Assembly: GCF_003610405.1 (NCBI RefSeq)
Contig: NZ_RAQC01000001.1
Location: 2,046,001 to 2,110,000 of the forward strand
DNA length: 64,000 nucleotides
From: Microbacterium sp. AG238
Lineage (GTDB): Bacteria; Actinomycetota; Actinomycetes; Actinomycetales; Microbacteriaceae
Direction of reading: 5' to 3'
Part shown: piece by piece, positions 1 to 9,330 of the stretch
How positions within the stretch are numbered: the first letter of the stretch is position 1
Layout: each line of letters begins with the position of its first letter
Notes under the pieces: model-generated
The model's database searches: none
What the model was told of the DNA's origin: nothing
What the model saw: the letters and a program-made list of their open reading frames with translations, nothing else
Translations under genes and position numbers: made by a program

Positions 1-2332
1 CGGTGGAGAAGAGGTAGCCGTTGCCGGCCCCGTCGCCGCCGGTGTTGCCGAAACCGTAGAGGAAGTACGGAGTGCGCTGGGCCGGGTCGATCCGCAGTTC
101 TGCTTCGACCGTGATGTCGTCGACGCCGACGAGCACGTTGTCGGGCAGGTCGACGTAGTCGTCGGTGCCGTCGAACGTGAGCGCGCCGTCGGCGAACGCC
201 GCGCCGCCGCGCACCTGGGCGTTGCGCCCGGCCCCGGAACGGTCGTGCAGCACCGTGCCGGCGGCATCCGTGAAGTCGTAGCGCAGCAGCTCGCCCTGCT
301 CGTTCGCCGTGAGGGGCTGAGGGAGGTTCGCGCGCAGCGCCGCCAGCTCAGCCGCGGTCACGGGCATCACCGTGCCGTGGCGCGGGCTCGCCGGCAGACG
401 GTAGCTCGCGGGCACCTGCCAGTCCGGCGCGTCGAGATCGTCCGTCCCCAGCGGGATGTAGCCGCGTCCGCCGTACTCGTCGACGAAGAGGTAGTAGTTC
501 GAGCCCGAGGTGTCGCCGGGGTTGGCCCGGAAGATGGTCGGGCCCTCCACGGCACCGAGGCCGGCATCGCGACCGATGCAGCTGTCGATCAGCTTCCATG
601 CGGGGTCGGCGGCGCTCCAGCCGGGGGTGTTGCGATCGTCGACGGCGGTGAGGCTGCTCGACGACTCCTGGATGATGTCACGGCATCCGGTCGTGCTGGC
701 TTCGTCCTTGGTGAATCGGTAGTAGGTGCCGTTGTCTTCGAGGACCGTGGAATCGATGCGCGACGCTCCGAAGTCCTGCCAGACCTTCGGCTCGCTGAAC
801 GTCGTGAAGTCACGCGTCGTGGCGTACATCATGGTCTGGTAGAAGCTCCCCGTGTGGTTCGGGTCGTCCTCGCCGAACAGCGACGAGGCCCAGAACACCA
901 CGTACTCGCCGAGCGTCTCGTCGTAGTACGCCTCGGGCGCCCACGTGTTGCCCGCGTTGTCGGGGGCGACGCGGACGTGACGCTGCTCGCTCCAGGTGAT
1001 GAGGTCGTGCGACTCCCACACTTCGAGGTACTTCGAGCCCTGCGTCTGGGCGCGGCCCCAGTCGCCGTTCCTGCCGATGGAGAGGTCGGTGGCGATCAGG
1101 TAGAAGGTGTCGCCTTCGGGCGAACGGATCAGGAACGGGTCACGCAGGCCCCGCTCGCCCTGCGTGGAAGTGAGCGTCGGCTGGCCGCCGTTGAGCTCGG
1201 TCCACGACAGTGCGTCATTGCCGTTGCTGGCGGCGAAGTAGATGTTCTCGCCCTCGACGGAGTTCCCCGTGAAGTAGGCGAACGTGTATCCCTCGAGCGC
1301 CCCGATGTTCGCGGCCTTGCGCACCGACGCCGAGAAGGAGCGGGTGAGCGTCACATTCCCTTTCGTGACGGATGCCGTGAGCGCCACGGTCGTGTCATCA
1401 GCGGGTCTCGTGACCACGCCGTCGGCGGTGATGACGGTCGTGTCGGCGGACGACCACGACACATCGAGTCCCTGCGAGCTCGGCGGGAGCGCCAAGTTGC
1501 CGCGGACGTCGTCGATGTTCGTGACGGTGAGGGCGTCGAGCGCCGCCTGCGCGGCCTGCCGGTCGTCGGGGGTCTCGACCAGACCCGCGACCTCGTCGGC
1601 CGACAGCGCGCGGTCGTACACGCGGAAGTCGCGAAGGCTGCCGGCGAGCCGCTTGTCGGGCGTGTAGGTCGACCGGCCGAGGTAGTTCGCCGTCGTCGTT
1701 CCGCCGCCCAGTTCACCCGGAGTGGTCGTGGTGTTCGTGTTCTCGGCGACCTGAACGCCGTCGAGGTACAGGCGAGCCGTCGTCGTGTCGGCATCGAGCG
1801 TGTAGGTCATCGTCGTCCAGACGCCGCGCTCGAGGTTCGCCGAGCCGCGAGTCTCCTGCTCAGTGGACCAGTTGCCACTCGCGATCCCCGCGCGCGCCGG
1901 GTTGCCGGTGGCGAAGAGGTAGCCGTCGCCGAACCAGTCCGTCGTGTTGCCCAGGCCCCAGATGAAGTAGTCGCCCGATTGCTCGGGACGCACCAGCACC
2001 TCGGTGCTCACCGTGACGGACGACAGACCGGCCATCACATCATCGGGAAGGTGCACATAGTCGTCGTCGCCGTCGAGGCGCACGCCGTCCGCGCCGCCGA
2101 GGGTCGGGCCACCGACGAACGACGCGTCACGGCCGTTGCCCGACGCGTCGTGCGCAACGGTTCCCGACGTCTCGTCGAGCGGATAGGCGACGACCAGCCC
2201 GGAGCCCGGCTCGGCCGCCTGAACAGCGGATGGGATGACGGCCGGCGCCGCGACGAGTGCGGCGACGATCGGGACGGCGAGCGTCCATGGGCGGTGGTGG
2301 CGCCAGGGCGCCGAGCGAGCGGATGCGGGCAC
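1..2332 (-). CDS. Secreted LamG-GH43 glycosidase (3' end beyond window)
   Basis: Secreted enzyme probably acting on arabinan- or xylan-type side chains. The start is GTG at 2332, preceded at 6 nt by GAGAGG; the frame is closed by a stop just upstream. A signal peptide with a hydrophobic core (LAVPIVAALVAAPAVIPSAVQA) spans about residues 16-43. A first LamG/concanavalin-like domain (about 45-215) follows, then an Ig-like domain with VSWSSAD and ITADGVVTRP (about 265-335), a GH43 five-bladed propeller (about 348-645, with RDPFLI near 396 and WAPEAYYDE near 463), and a second LamG domain that starts near 670 and runs off the edge. Domain order is read from the translation; GH43 substrate specificity cannot be fixed from sequence. 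A LacI-type operator lies upstream. The frame is open to base 1, so the C-terminus, possibly with more modules, is missing. Confidence 0.85.
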   Translation of the reverse strand, partial: MPASARSAPWRHHRPWTLAVPIVAALVAAPAVIPSAVQAAEPGSGLVVAYPLDETSGTVAHDASGNGRDASFVGGPTLGGADGVRLDGDDDYVHLPDDVMAGLSSVTVSTEVLVRPEQSGDYFIWGLGNTTDWFGDGYLFATGNPARAGIASGNWSTEQETRGSANLERGVWTTMTYTLDADTTTARLYLDGVQVAENTNTTTTPGELGGGTTTANYLGRSTYTPDKRLAGSLRDFRVYDRALSADEVAGLVETPDDRQAAQAALDALTVTNIDDVRGNLALPPSSQGLDVSWSSADTTVITADGVVTRPADDTTVALTASVTKGNVTLTRSFSASVRKAANIGALEGYTFAYFTGNSVEGENIYFAASNGNDALSWTELNGGQPTLTSTQGERGLRDPFLIRSPEGDTFYLIATDLSIGRNGDWGRAQTQGSKYLEVWESHDLITWSEQRHVRVAPDNAGNTWAPEAYYDETLGEYVVFWASSLFGEDDPNHTGSFYQTMMYATTRDFTTFSEPKVWQDFGASRIDSTVLEDNGTYYRFTKDEASTTGCRDIIQESSSSLTAVDDRNTPGWSAADPAWKLIDSCIGRDAGLGAVEGPTIFRANPGDTSGSNYYLFVDEYGGRGYIPLGTDDLDAPDWQVPASYRLPASPRHGTVMPVTAAELAALRANLPQPLTANEQGELLRYDFTDAAGTVLHDRSGAGRNAQVRGGAAFADGALTFDGTDDYVDLPDNVLVGVDDITVEAELRIDPAQRTPYFLYGFGNTGGDGAGNGYLFST

Positions 2333-2384
2333 GGGGAACCTCTCATATGCGACGTTGCATGGTCGTCAACACCGACGACGCTCG

Positions 2385-2403
2385 AATGTTAGCGCTCACA
2401 ATT
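2385..2403 (-). promoter_or_regulatory. LacI-type operator upstream of the GH43 gene
   Basis: The sequence TGTTAGCGCTCACA is an imperfect palindrome around AGCGCT, about 55 bp upstream of the GH43 start. It has the CG-centred form of LacI/GalR-family operators, so the GH43 gene is probably repressed by a sugar-responsive regulator that is not in this window. Confidence 0.45.
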
Positions 2404-2457
2404 GCCGCGGCGCTAGTGCGCGGCATCCTCCCCGCCCCACGTCCGCCTGCTCGTGCC

Positions 2458-2513
2458 GAGGACGCGCATCCGCACGGTGCCAGCCGCCGACGACCGTGCG
2501 GATGCGCATCCTC
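2458..2513. repeat. 56-bp palindromic repeat, family A copy 1
   Basis: Two 21-nt arms (20 of 21 paired; core GCGCATCCGCACGGT) flank a 14-nt loop. Copies 2 (9158) and 3 (21005) have the same arm and loop lengths. This copy lies between divergent genes, so it is not simply a terminator. Confidence 0.8.
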
Positions 2514-2622
2514 GCCGCTGCGGGACGAGCCACCGGGCCCGTGCAACGCGATGCAACGTAGCGGCGCGTAGCGTGCCCGACACCACCGCAGCATCGGCGC
2601 TGCGGGGAGTCGAGGAGATGAC

Positions 2623-4170
<1,548 letters not shown>

Positions 4171-4189
4171 GCCGCATCCACTCATCGAC

Positions 4190-4600
4190 ATGTCGAACGA
4201 CACGTACAGCAGGGTCGCGGTGACCGACGCCGCCGCGGCCCTGCTGCGCGACCTCACCGCCCAGCACGGGCCGTTGATGTTCCACCAGTCGGGCGGATGC
4301 TGCGACGGCTCCGCCCCCATGTGCTACCCCGTCGGGATGTTCCTGACCGGCCCCGCCGATGTGAAGCTCGGGGATCTCGACGTCGGCCTCGACGACCCGA
4401 TCGAGGTGTTCATCTCGCTCGCGCAGTTCGAGTACTGGAAGTACACGCACATCACGATCGACGCCGTGCCGGGTCGCGGCGCCGGCTTCAGCGTCGAGGG
4501 ACCGACCGGGATGCGGTTCATCATCCGCTCCCGCATGCTCGACGAGGCCGAGCTGGTGGCGTTCGGGCTGGCGCCGGCATCGCCGTCGTCTTCGGTATGA
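4190..4600 (+). CDS. DUF779 family protein
   Basis: 136 aa. Two short Cys motifs, HQSGGCCDGS and APMCYP, and the segment FISLAQFEYWKYTHITIDAVPGRG are hallmarks of DUF779. The start ATG at 4190 fits the family N-terminus; the open frame extends further upstream but overlaps the aldehyde dehydrogenase. Genes of this family are usually found next to aldehyde or alcohol dehydrogenases, as here, and are presumed accessory to them, although the biochemical role is unknown. The Cys-rich motifs could bind a metal (inference). It probably shares an mRNA with the dehydrogenase. Confidence 0.8.
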   Translation: MSNDTYSRVAVTDAAAALLRDLTAQHGPLMFHQSGGCCDGSAPMCYPVGMFLTGPADVKLGDLDVGLDDPIEVFISLAQFEYWKYTHITIDAVPGRGAGFSVEGPTGMRFIIRSRMLDEAELVAFGLAPASPSSSV

Positions 4601-4633
4601 CGGCGCCGGCGCATTAGGCCCGGCCTCGGACGG

Positions 4634-4879
4634 CTACGTCGAGGTCGGCCATGAGCCGCGAGAGCCAGGAAGACCCGCCAGGGCAGCCGGCACCGGCTCG
4701 CTGGCCACACGAGTCAAAGAGCCGATCTCGGCAGCGCCGGTTCGCAACTCGGAAACTCGTGCGGTGCACGCGGCAGCTCGAAGGATGTGGTCGACCTGGG
4801 TTGCCGTCGCGATCGGGTGAAGGTTCGCAGCGGCTGCCTCTCCTGGATTGGACAGCGCTTCGGTGATAGGGATGCACAT
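4634..4879 (-). pseudogene. Possible decayed chemoreceptor-like fragment in a 458-bp gene-poor gap
   Basis: No convincing intact gene lies between 4601 and 5058. On the minus strand a short reading frame contains ATQVDHILRAA and TARVSELRTGAAEIGSLTRVA, which resembles the segment of methyl-accepting chemotaxis signalling domains that reads roughly V..L...A.EIG..TRVI. Similarity is then lost and no QTNLLALNA hairpin follows. It could be a remnant or chance. The rest of the gap is relatively AT-richer towards 4930-5030 and probably carries the promoter of the next operon, with a -10-like TATGCT at 5014. Confidence 0.2.
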
Positions 4880-5058
4880 CGCGAAGGAGGGGGAACCGGA
4901 AGTCGCATGGCCACGCAGGCGTCACCTTGAGGGTATTTGTGCGACGTAAGCGCAGGCTGTAGCAGCGCGTTGATTCATCCTTTCGGTTGATGCGTCTTTT
5001 GGTGCGCTCTGTTTATGCTCGGGGAAGCGATGAAGCCGCTTTCACGAGAGGAAGACAA

Positions 5059-5502
5059 GTGAAGAGCAGACAGAGTAGGCGCAGGCTACGGCTCATTACG
5101 GGCTCGATTGCGGCATCGGCCGCAATCGTTCTCACCGCTGCCGTGCCCGCGAGCGCAGCGGAGTACAGTATCAATGCGCAGCTGAACTGCGCCGGTTCCC
5201 TGTTCGAGGGAGACACATTCCGGCCGCACTCCGCTGGCGGCGCGAGCATCCAGCTCACGAGGCACGACTGGTGGAAGGACAACTGGGCGCTCAGAACGGG
5301 CCTCCGTGTGCCGTCGGGGGCGCAGACGACGGGTAGCCTTGAATTTTCCCCCGCGAGTCGCGAAGTGCATCGATATCGCACGACCAGTGGGAACACCACG
5401 ATTCCGTCCGGCAGCTACGCCGTGAACGCGCGCGTTAACACCAATGCAAATGGAGGATGTGTCCTCTGGCCGCCGAGCTTCGAGGCCAAGCTGAACCTGT
5501 GA
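5059..5502 (+). CDS. Small secreted protein of unknown function
   Basis: 147 aa from GTG 5059, chosen because GAGAGGAAG sits just upstream and a normal signal peptide then starts the protein; a GTG upstream in frame would add 24 unlikely residues. The signal peptide (LITGSIAASAAIVLTAAVPASAA) should be cut before EYSINAQ, leaving about 113 residues with two Cys (in NCAG and GGCV) that could form a disulfide. No known family is recognised. It opens a five-gene set with overlapping stops and starts that continues with two lipoproteins and an ABC transporter, so it may be the cargo or effector of that transporter, or an extracellular partner. Its base composition is less GC-rich than the core genes. 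Confidence 0.7.
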   Translation: MKSRQSRRRLRLITGSIAASAAIVLTAAVPASAAEYSINAQLNCAGSLFEGDTFRPHSAGGASIQLTRHDWWKDNWALRTGLRVPSGAQTTGSLEFSPASREVHRYRTTSGNTTIPSGSYAVNARVNTNANGGCVLWPPSFEAKLNL

Positions 5503-5984
5503 TGCGCCGCAAATCCTTGGGGGCGGCCATGGCGTTGATCGGCGTCATGGCCGTCTCCGGCTGTAGTTCGGAAGAGCCCGAGGCCCGAAGCGGCGTCCTC
5601 ACGAACGCCGAGTATGTCAGCAGCTACCAGAAGATCGCGCGAGAATTCACGCAGGAACTTCCTGAGGGGGTTTCTCTGCCGGAAACGCCGCCGGCTCTCG
5701 ACGGCGACAACATCGGCGAAGGAAATGCTGCGGCTGGTGCCTACTTCTTCTGGTCGTGCGCCTGGCAAGACGTCTATCTCAGCTCCGCTGATCCGGTTGC
5801 GCGCGCCACCGCGCTTGCCGAGTTGAGGGAGTTTCCCCGCACCGACTGGGCCCTCCGATACTGGGACGATCCCGGCGACGTGTGGGGTGCAACGCTAGAT
5901 GCCGCTGAACTCGGCGATCTGACGGATCTCCGCGCGTTCTATGAGGCGGACTGCGGCCACTACCGGAGCGAGGTGGGTCGGTGA
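5502..5984 (+). CDS. Putative lipoprotein, unknown function
   Basis: 160 aa. The start ATG at 5502 overlaps the preceding stop (TGATG), indicating translational coupling. The N-terminus MRRKSLGAAMALIGVMAVSGC is a lipoprotein signal with the lipobox VSGC; the mature protein would be anchored to the outer face of the membrane. The rest is acidic, with Trp-rich segments (FFWSCAWQDVYLSS, DWALRYWDDPGDVWG). No family was recognised. Its position between a secreted protein and an ABC export module suggests an immunity-, chaperone- or docking-type role at the cell surface, which is inference only. Confidence 0.65.
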   Translation: MRRKSLGAAMALIGVMAVSGCSSEEPEARSGVLTNAEYVSSYQKIAREFTQELPEGVSLPETPPALDGDNIGEGNAAAGAYFFWSCAWQDVYLSSADPVARATALAELREFPRTDWALRYWDDPGDVWGATLDAAELGDLTDLRAFYEADCGHYRSEVGR

Positions 5985-6841
5985 AGCGAGGCCTCGTCTG
6001 GTTCGTCGTCCTGATGTCCGTCGTCGCTTTGTCGTCATGCGCTCCCGAGCAGGCGGAGATCGGCGACGTCTCGGCGATGGCGGAGGGTGAAACGGTGAGT
6101 GTCGCGGTAGAGACTCGCACGATCAGCGACGTCCTTACTCTGCCCGTCGTCGTCGCGGCCGGTTCGGTCTACTCGGTGACAGCGCCCGCGATCGGCAAGC
6201 TCGAGTCGAGACGAGCGGAAGCATCCAATCGAACCCCCGACGACGGTCCCGATGTCGGTGAACCTCGATCATCGGTATTCACCTTTGTGCCGTCAGACGG
6301 TTCTACGCCGACCGAGATCGTTCTGGCTGAAACCGTCACGTCCGTGGAGCCGTCGGTTCCCCTGGACGTGGACGTCGGTGTGGGCACGCCTCTACTGAGC
6401 GTGACGGATTCGGCGCTGACGATCACCGCGCAGCTGACCCCGCCGCAAGTCCTACGCCTCGCGAACCGCCAGCCCTTGTCGGTGAGAGCCCAGCTGGATG
6501 GCTCGACCGGGCCGTTCGACTGCAGGCTCAACGACTCACGCCCGACGGCAGATGCAGGAACATACCAGCTCACGTGCCGAGTACCGATCGAGACGCCCGG
6601 TGTCGTCGGAAGCGAAGGCCTGCTCGCGATCGCCCTCGACGAGAGGTCGGACGTACCGGCCCTCCCAATCGAAGCGATAGCGGGCACGCGCGATCGTGGC
6701 ATCGTCTACGAGGCGGCGACGGGAGCGACTCGGGACGTCACCCTCGGCATCACCGATGGTGCGTTCATCGAGGTGACAAGCGGGCTGAGCGTCGGTGAGC
6801 AGGTCCTCATTCCCAGCCCCAGCCTGTTGAGGAATCGGTGA
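5981..6841 (+). CDS. Membrane-fusion/adaptor-like lipoprotein of an ABC transporter
   Basis: 286 aa from GTG 5981, overlapping the previous stop by 4 bp. A signal sequence ends in a lipobox (VALSSC). The remainder has the layout of short actinobacterial HlyD/MacA-like adaptors: a split lipoyl-like part (VYSVTAPAIGKLESRRAE and GTPLLSVTDSALTITAQL) and C-terminal barrel and membrane-proximal parts (VPALPIEAIAGTRDRGIVYEAATGATRDVTLGITDGAFIEVTSGLSVGE, read in two steps). No long coiled coil is visible. The two genes that follow encode the cognate ATPase and permease, so the three would form a MacAB-like tripartite complex adapted to a single membrane. Confidence 0.7.
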   Translation: MKRGLVWFVVLMSVVALSSCAPEQAEIGDVSAMAEGETVSVAVETRTISDVLTLPVVVAAGSVYSVTAPAIGKLESRRAEASNRTPDDGPDVGEPRSSVFTFVPSDGSTPTEIVLAETVTSVEPSVPLDVDVGVGTPLLSVTDSALTITAQLTPPQVLRLANRQPLSVRAQLDGSTGPFDCRLNDSRPTADAGTYQLTCRVPIETPGVVGSEGLLAIALDERSDVPALPIEAIAGTRDRGIVYEAATGATRDVTLGITDGAFIEVTSGLSVGEQVLIPSPSLLRNR

Positions 6842-7527
6842 CAGCAACGGTCGTGCGGCTCCGAGACGGGAATCGGACGCTGCCAGGAGGCGCGCGACTT
6901 CTGAAGGGAGTTGATCTCGACGTCGTACGCGGCGAGAGCATTGCCATCATCGGTCGGTCGGGAAGCGGCAAGAGCACCCTCCTTGCCGGTCTCGGTCTGC
7001 TTGCCCCGTTCGACGGCGGCACCCACTACGAACTCGGGGGCGTCGATGTCGCCACGATCTCGGAGCGGAAGCGAGCCCGTCTGCGAGCGCAGAACGTCGG
7101 GTTCGTCCTGCAGAATGCCGGTCTCGTCTCTCATCTGTCCGCCATCGAGAACGTCGAGATGCCCCTTATCCACAGCCGCACCATGCGCCTCAGCCGAACG
7201 CGGGCTCGCGCCAGCGAGATGCTCGACCTGCTCGAGGTGGGCCATCTGAGCCGCAGGCGTTCGCCGCAGGTCAGCGGCGGCGAACGGCAGCGCATCGCGA
7301 TCGCTCGCGCTCTGGCGATCGACCCGGATCTGATCCTGGCCGACGAACCCACGGGAGCTCTCGATGAGGTGACGGGGCGACGCGTGCTCGATGAGATGCT
7401 CTCGCGGGTGGCGCAAGCCGGCGCAGCATTGATCGTGGTGACCCACGATCCAGAGGTCGCCGCGAGAACCGACAGGACCTATCGGCTGGACGGCGGAACT
7501 CTTCGCGAAGAGGCGCGGGCATCGTGA
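6838..7527 (+). CDS. ABC transporter ATP-binding protein (MacB/LolD type)
   Basis: 229 aa. GTG at 6838 overlaps the preceding stop. Walker A GRSGSGKST (residues 39-47), Q-loop VLQNAGL, signature SGGERQRIAIARAL, Walker B DPDLILADEPTGALD and switch His in VTHD are all present, so the ATPase should be active. The sequence type is that of the LolD/MacB/FtsE family, which powers permeases with large extracytoplasmic domains rather than classical importers. It is coupled to an adaptor lipoprotein upstream and an FtsX-type permease downstream. Confidence 0.9.
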   Translation: MTATVVRLRDGNRTLPGGARLLKGVDLDVVRGESIAIIGRSGSGKSTLLAGLGLLAPFDGGTHYELGGVDVATISERKRARLRAQNVGFVLQNAGLVSHLSAIENVEMPLIHSRTMRLSRTRARASEMLDLLEVGHLSRRRSPQVSGGERQRIAIARALAIDPDLILADEPTGALDEVTGRRVLDEMLSRVAQAGAALIVVTHDPEVAARTDRTYRLDGGTLREEARAS

Positions 7528-8666
7528 GGACGCTGATCGTCGCCCTTCAGGGTCTGCGGGGCGCGCCCGTGAAGAGCATCCTCGTTGTGCTTGCTCTGAC
7601 ACTCGGCATGGTCGGCTTCGTGGCGGTTCTCACCGCCGACCAGGTGATGCGCGACGCGGTGACCCAGCGCGCAGTTCTGCTCGGAGGGAACGCGTCGACC
7701 TATCAGGCGACGATTGCGGTTCCGCCGGGCGACGGCGAAGCCGGGCGTGCGGCCGATCAGCTGGAGCGCCGCCTCGCCGCGACCGGGGCGGCGAGTATCG
7801 AGGACCTCGACGTCGGTGTCTGGTCGGATGGCGCTGTTATGAACGACGTGGCGGTGGTGTTCACGGAGCCCGAGCTTCGCGACATCCTGCCGTTCCCGCT
7901 CGTAGAGGGGTCGTGGTTGATCGACGCCGTTGTTCTCGCACCGCGGGTCGCGCTGAACGAGGCGGCGCGCGATGCGCTGGGCGGTGCGAAGCTCTACGAG
8001 ATCGGTACTCAAGACCAGAGAGTGACCTTCTCTCGCATGGGTGTTGTTCGGGATGGACGTTCCACACCCCAGGTCTACATCCACCTCGACGAGTACTCGC
8101 GATGGAACGTGAGCCCATCCGCCGTTTCAATACGGCTCCACAGCCCGACGCTGAGCGAGGACGAGGTGAGGATGGCCGCACGCCAACTCGGGGCGGTGGG
8201 AGCATCCTTCACCCTCCGCGACATCGCCCGCACCGACCAGGTCGACCTCTTGGCCGACGAGATCGGAACCACAACCCGTGTGCTCTTCGTGCTGGGGCTT
8301 CTCAGCCTCGCGTCAACGGTTGTGGGGATAGCGAATGTCGGGCTGGCGACCGCACGGTCGCGTGCTCGCGAGTTCACGCTTCGACGGGCGATGGGTGCGA
8401 GCCGCTCGCAGCTCGCACTCATCGTCATCGTCGAGTCGCAAATCCTCGCGGGTGCTGCGGCGGTGATCGCGGTTGCCGGATCGTATGCCCTGTTCCCGGC
8501 GGTCGTCGGCGCCTTTGATGCTCAGCTGGGCGTGACCCCACCGCCCTATCAGTGGCACTACGCGCTGATCTGTCTCATCGTGGCCAGCGCGACAGCGATC
8601 GTCTCGAGCATCGTCCCTGCGCTGTTGAGCTACGGGCGGGATCTGTCCGGCGTCATGCGCGAGTGA
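7524..8666 (+). CDS. FtsX/MacB-type ABC transporter permease
   Basis: 380 aa from GTG 7524, overlapping the ATPase stop. One membrane helix near residues 15-37 is followed by a large extracytoplasmic domain (about 40-250) and three C-terminal helices (about 252-280, 298-325, 340-372). The segment after the domain (VGIANVGLATARSRAREFTLRRAMGASRSQLALI) is the typical FtsX-domain coupling region. This is a mechanotransmission-type transporter, which usually exports peptides, moves lipoproteins or drives extracellular events. With the upstream adaptor it probably serves the secreted protein and lipoprotein of the same operon. Confidence 0.85.
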   Translation: MRTLIVALQGLRGAPVKSILVVLALTLGMVGFVAVLTADQVMRDAVTQRAVLLGGNASTYQATIAVPPGDGEAGRAADQLERRLAATGAASIEDLDVGVWSDGAVMNDVAVVFTEPELRDILPFPLVEGSWLIDAVVLAPRVALNEAARDALGGAKLYEIGTQDQRVTFSRMGVVRDGRSTPQVYIHLDEYSRWNVSPSAVSIRLHSPTLSEDEVRMAARQLGAVGASFTLRDIARTDQVDLLADEIGTTTRVLFVLGLLSLASTVVGIANVGLATARSRAREFTLRRAMGASRSQLALIVIVESQILAGAAAVIAVAGSYALFPAVVGAFDAQLGVTPPPYQWHYALICLIVASATAIVSSIVPALLSYGRDLSGVMRE

Positions 8667-8670
8667 GTGG

Positions 8671-9129
8671 GGAGAAGCCCCGCTGCAGAGCTTCCTCATC
8701 AGCTTCGTGCTCATCGCGATGTTCTGGATGCTGCACCACCGGCTCTTCGTGTCGGTGAAGCGCATCACCCCGGCGCTCATGTGGATCATGGTCGCGTGGA
8801 TGCTCACGATCGTCTGGATGCCGGTGGTCACCGCGCTCACCGGCCAGGTCGCCGACGATGCGCTGCAGAAGGTGCTCTACATCGGCACACTCGTCACCAC
8901 GAGCGGGATGCTGCTCGTCACGCGGATCTACCTGGCACGGCATCCTGACCTGCACGGCGCATCCCGGGACGACCTGCGGCTCGGGATGTCGATCGATCTG
9001 TCGATGATCGTGCTGTTCCTGGTGGCGCTGGCGATCGCGCTCGTCTTCCCCGCGGTCGGCTACCTCGGACTGTTCGTCATGTTCCTCACCGGCACGGCGC
9101 AGAAGCTGATGGCCCGGATGCTGCGCTGA
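8671..9129 (+). pseudogene. 5'-truncated TMEM175-like (DUF1211) potassium channel gene
   Basis: The frame reads PLQSFLISFVLIAMFWMLHHRLF and continues through three or four membrane helices to a stop at 9129. This matches TMEM175/DUF1211 proteins from their second helix onward (SFxxIxxxWxxHHRLF). The family N-terminus, with the R..AFSDGVFAIA filter helix, is absent: the reading frame runs straight back into the end of the ABC permease gene. The only in-frame ATG/GTG start, GTG 8707, has no good ribosome site, although GGGGAGAAG precedes an in-frame CTG at 8683. It is most likely the remnant left when the upstream cassette was inserted or deleted up to this point. Confidence 0.6.
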
Positions 9130-9157
9130 CCCCGCCCTTCCGGTCGCCACCGGACGC

Positions 9158-9213
9158 GAGGGTGCGCATCCGCACGGTGCGGACCCCCGATGACCGTGCG
9201 GATGTGCGCTCTC
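9158..9213. repeat. 56-bp palindromic repeat, family A copy 2
   Basis: Two 21-nt arms (core GCGCATCCGCACGGT on the left) and a 14-nt loop, matching the copies at 2458 and 21005. It lies between the truncated TMEM175-like gene and the LacI-led operon. Confidence 0.8.
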
Positions 9214-9252
9214 GCGGCGGCGAGAGGGAGGGGGCAGGCGGAGACCGGGGGG

Positions 9253-9314
9253 TTGACAGGGGGCGGGCGGGGGTGAGAACGTTTACAACGTCCAGCGTTG
9301 GAAACGTTTACAAC
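9253..9314 (+). promoter_or_regulatory. Promoter and paired LacI operators of the glycohydrolase/CoA operon
   Basis: A perfect -35 hexamer TTGACA is at 9253-9258, with only a weak -10 about 16 bp later. Two operator-like sites follow: AACGTTTACAAC (9278-9289) and GTTGGAAACGTTTACAAC (9297-9314), both centred on ACGT and 25 bp apart. They overlap the promoter start region and precede the lacI-type gene, so autorepression of the whole operon is likely. Confidence 0.6.
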
Positions 9315-9330
9315 CGCTCGAGGGAGAGCC

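Noticed and set aside
245..2392. Plus-strand 715-aa open frame
   Set aside because: It is the antisense shadow of the GH43/LamG gene, with Arg/Gly/Val-rich low-information sequence and no family motifs.
5059..5502. Small secreted protein considered as a lactococcin-972-type bacteriocin
   Set aside because: The gene context is similar (secreted protein plus ABC pair), but the mature sequence lacks the Gly/His/Tyr-rich features and C-terminal pattern of that family.
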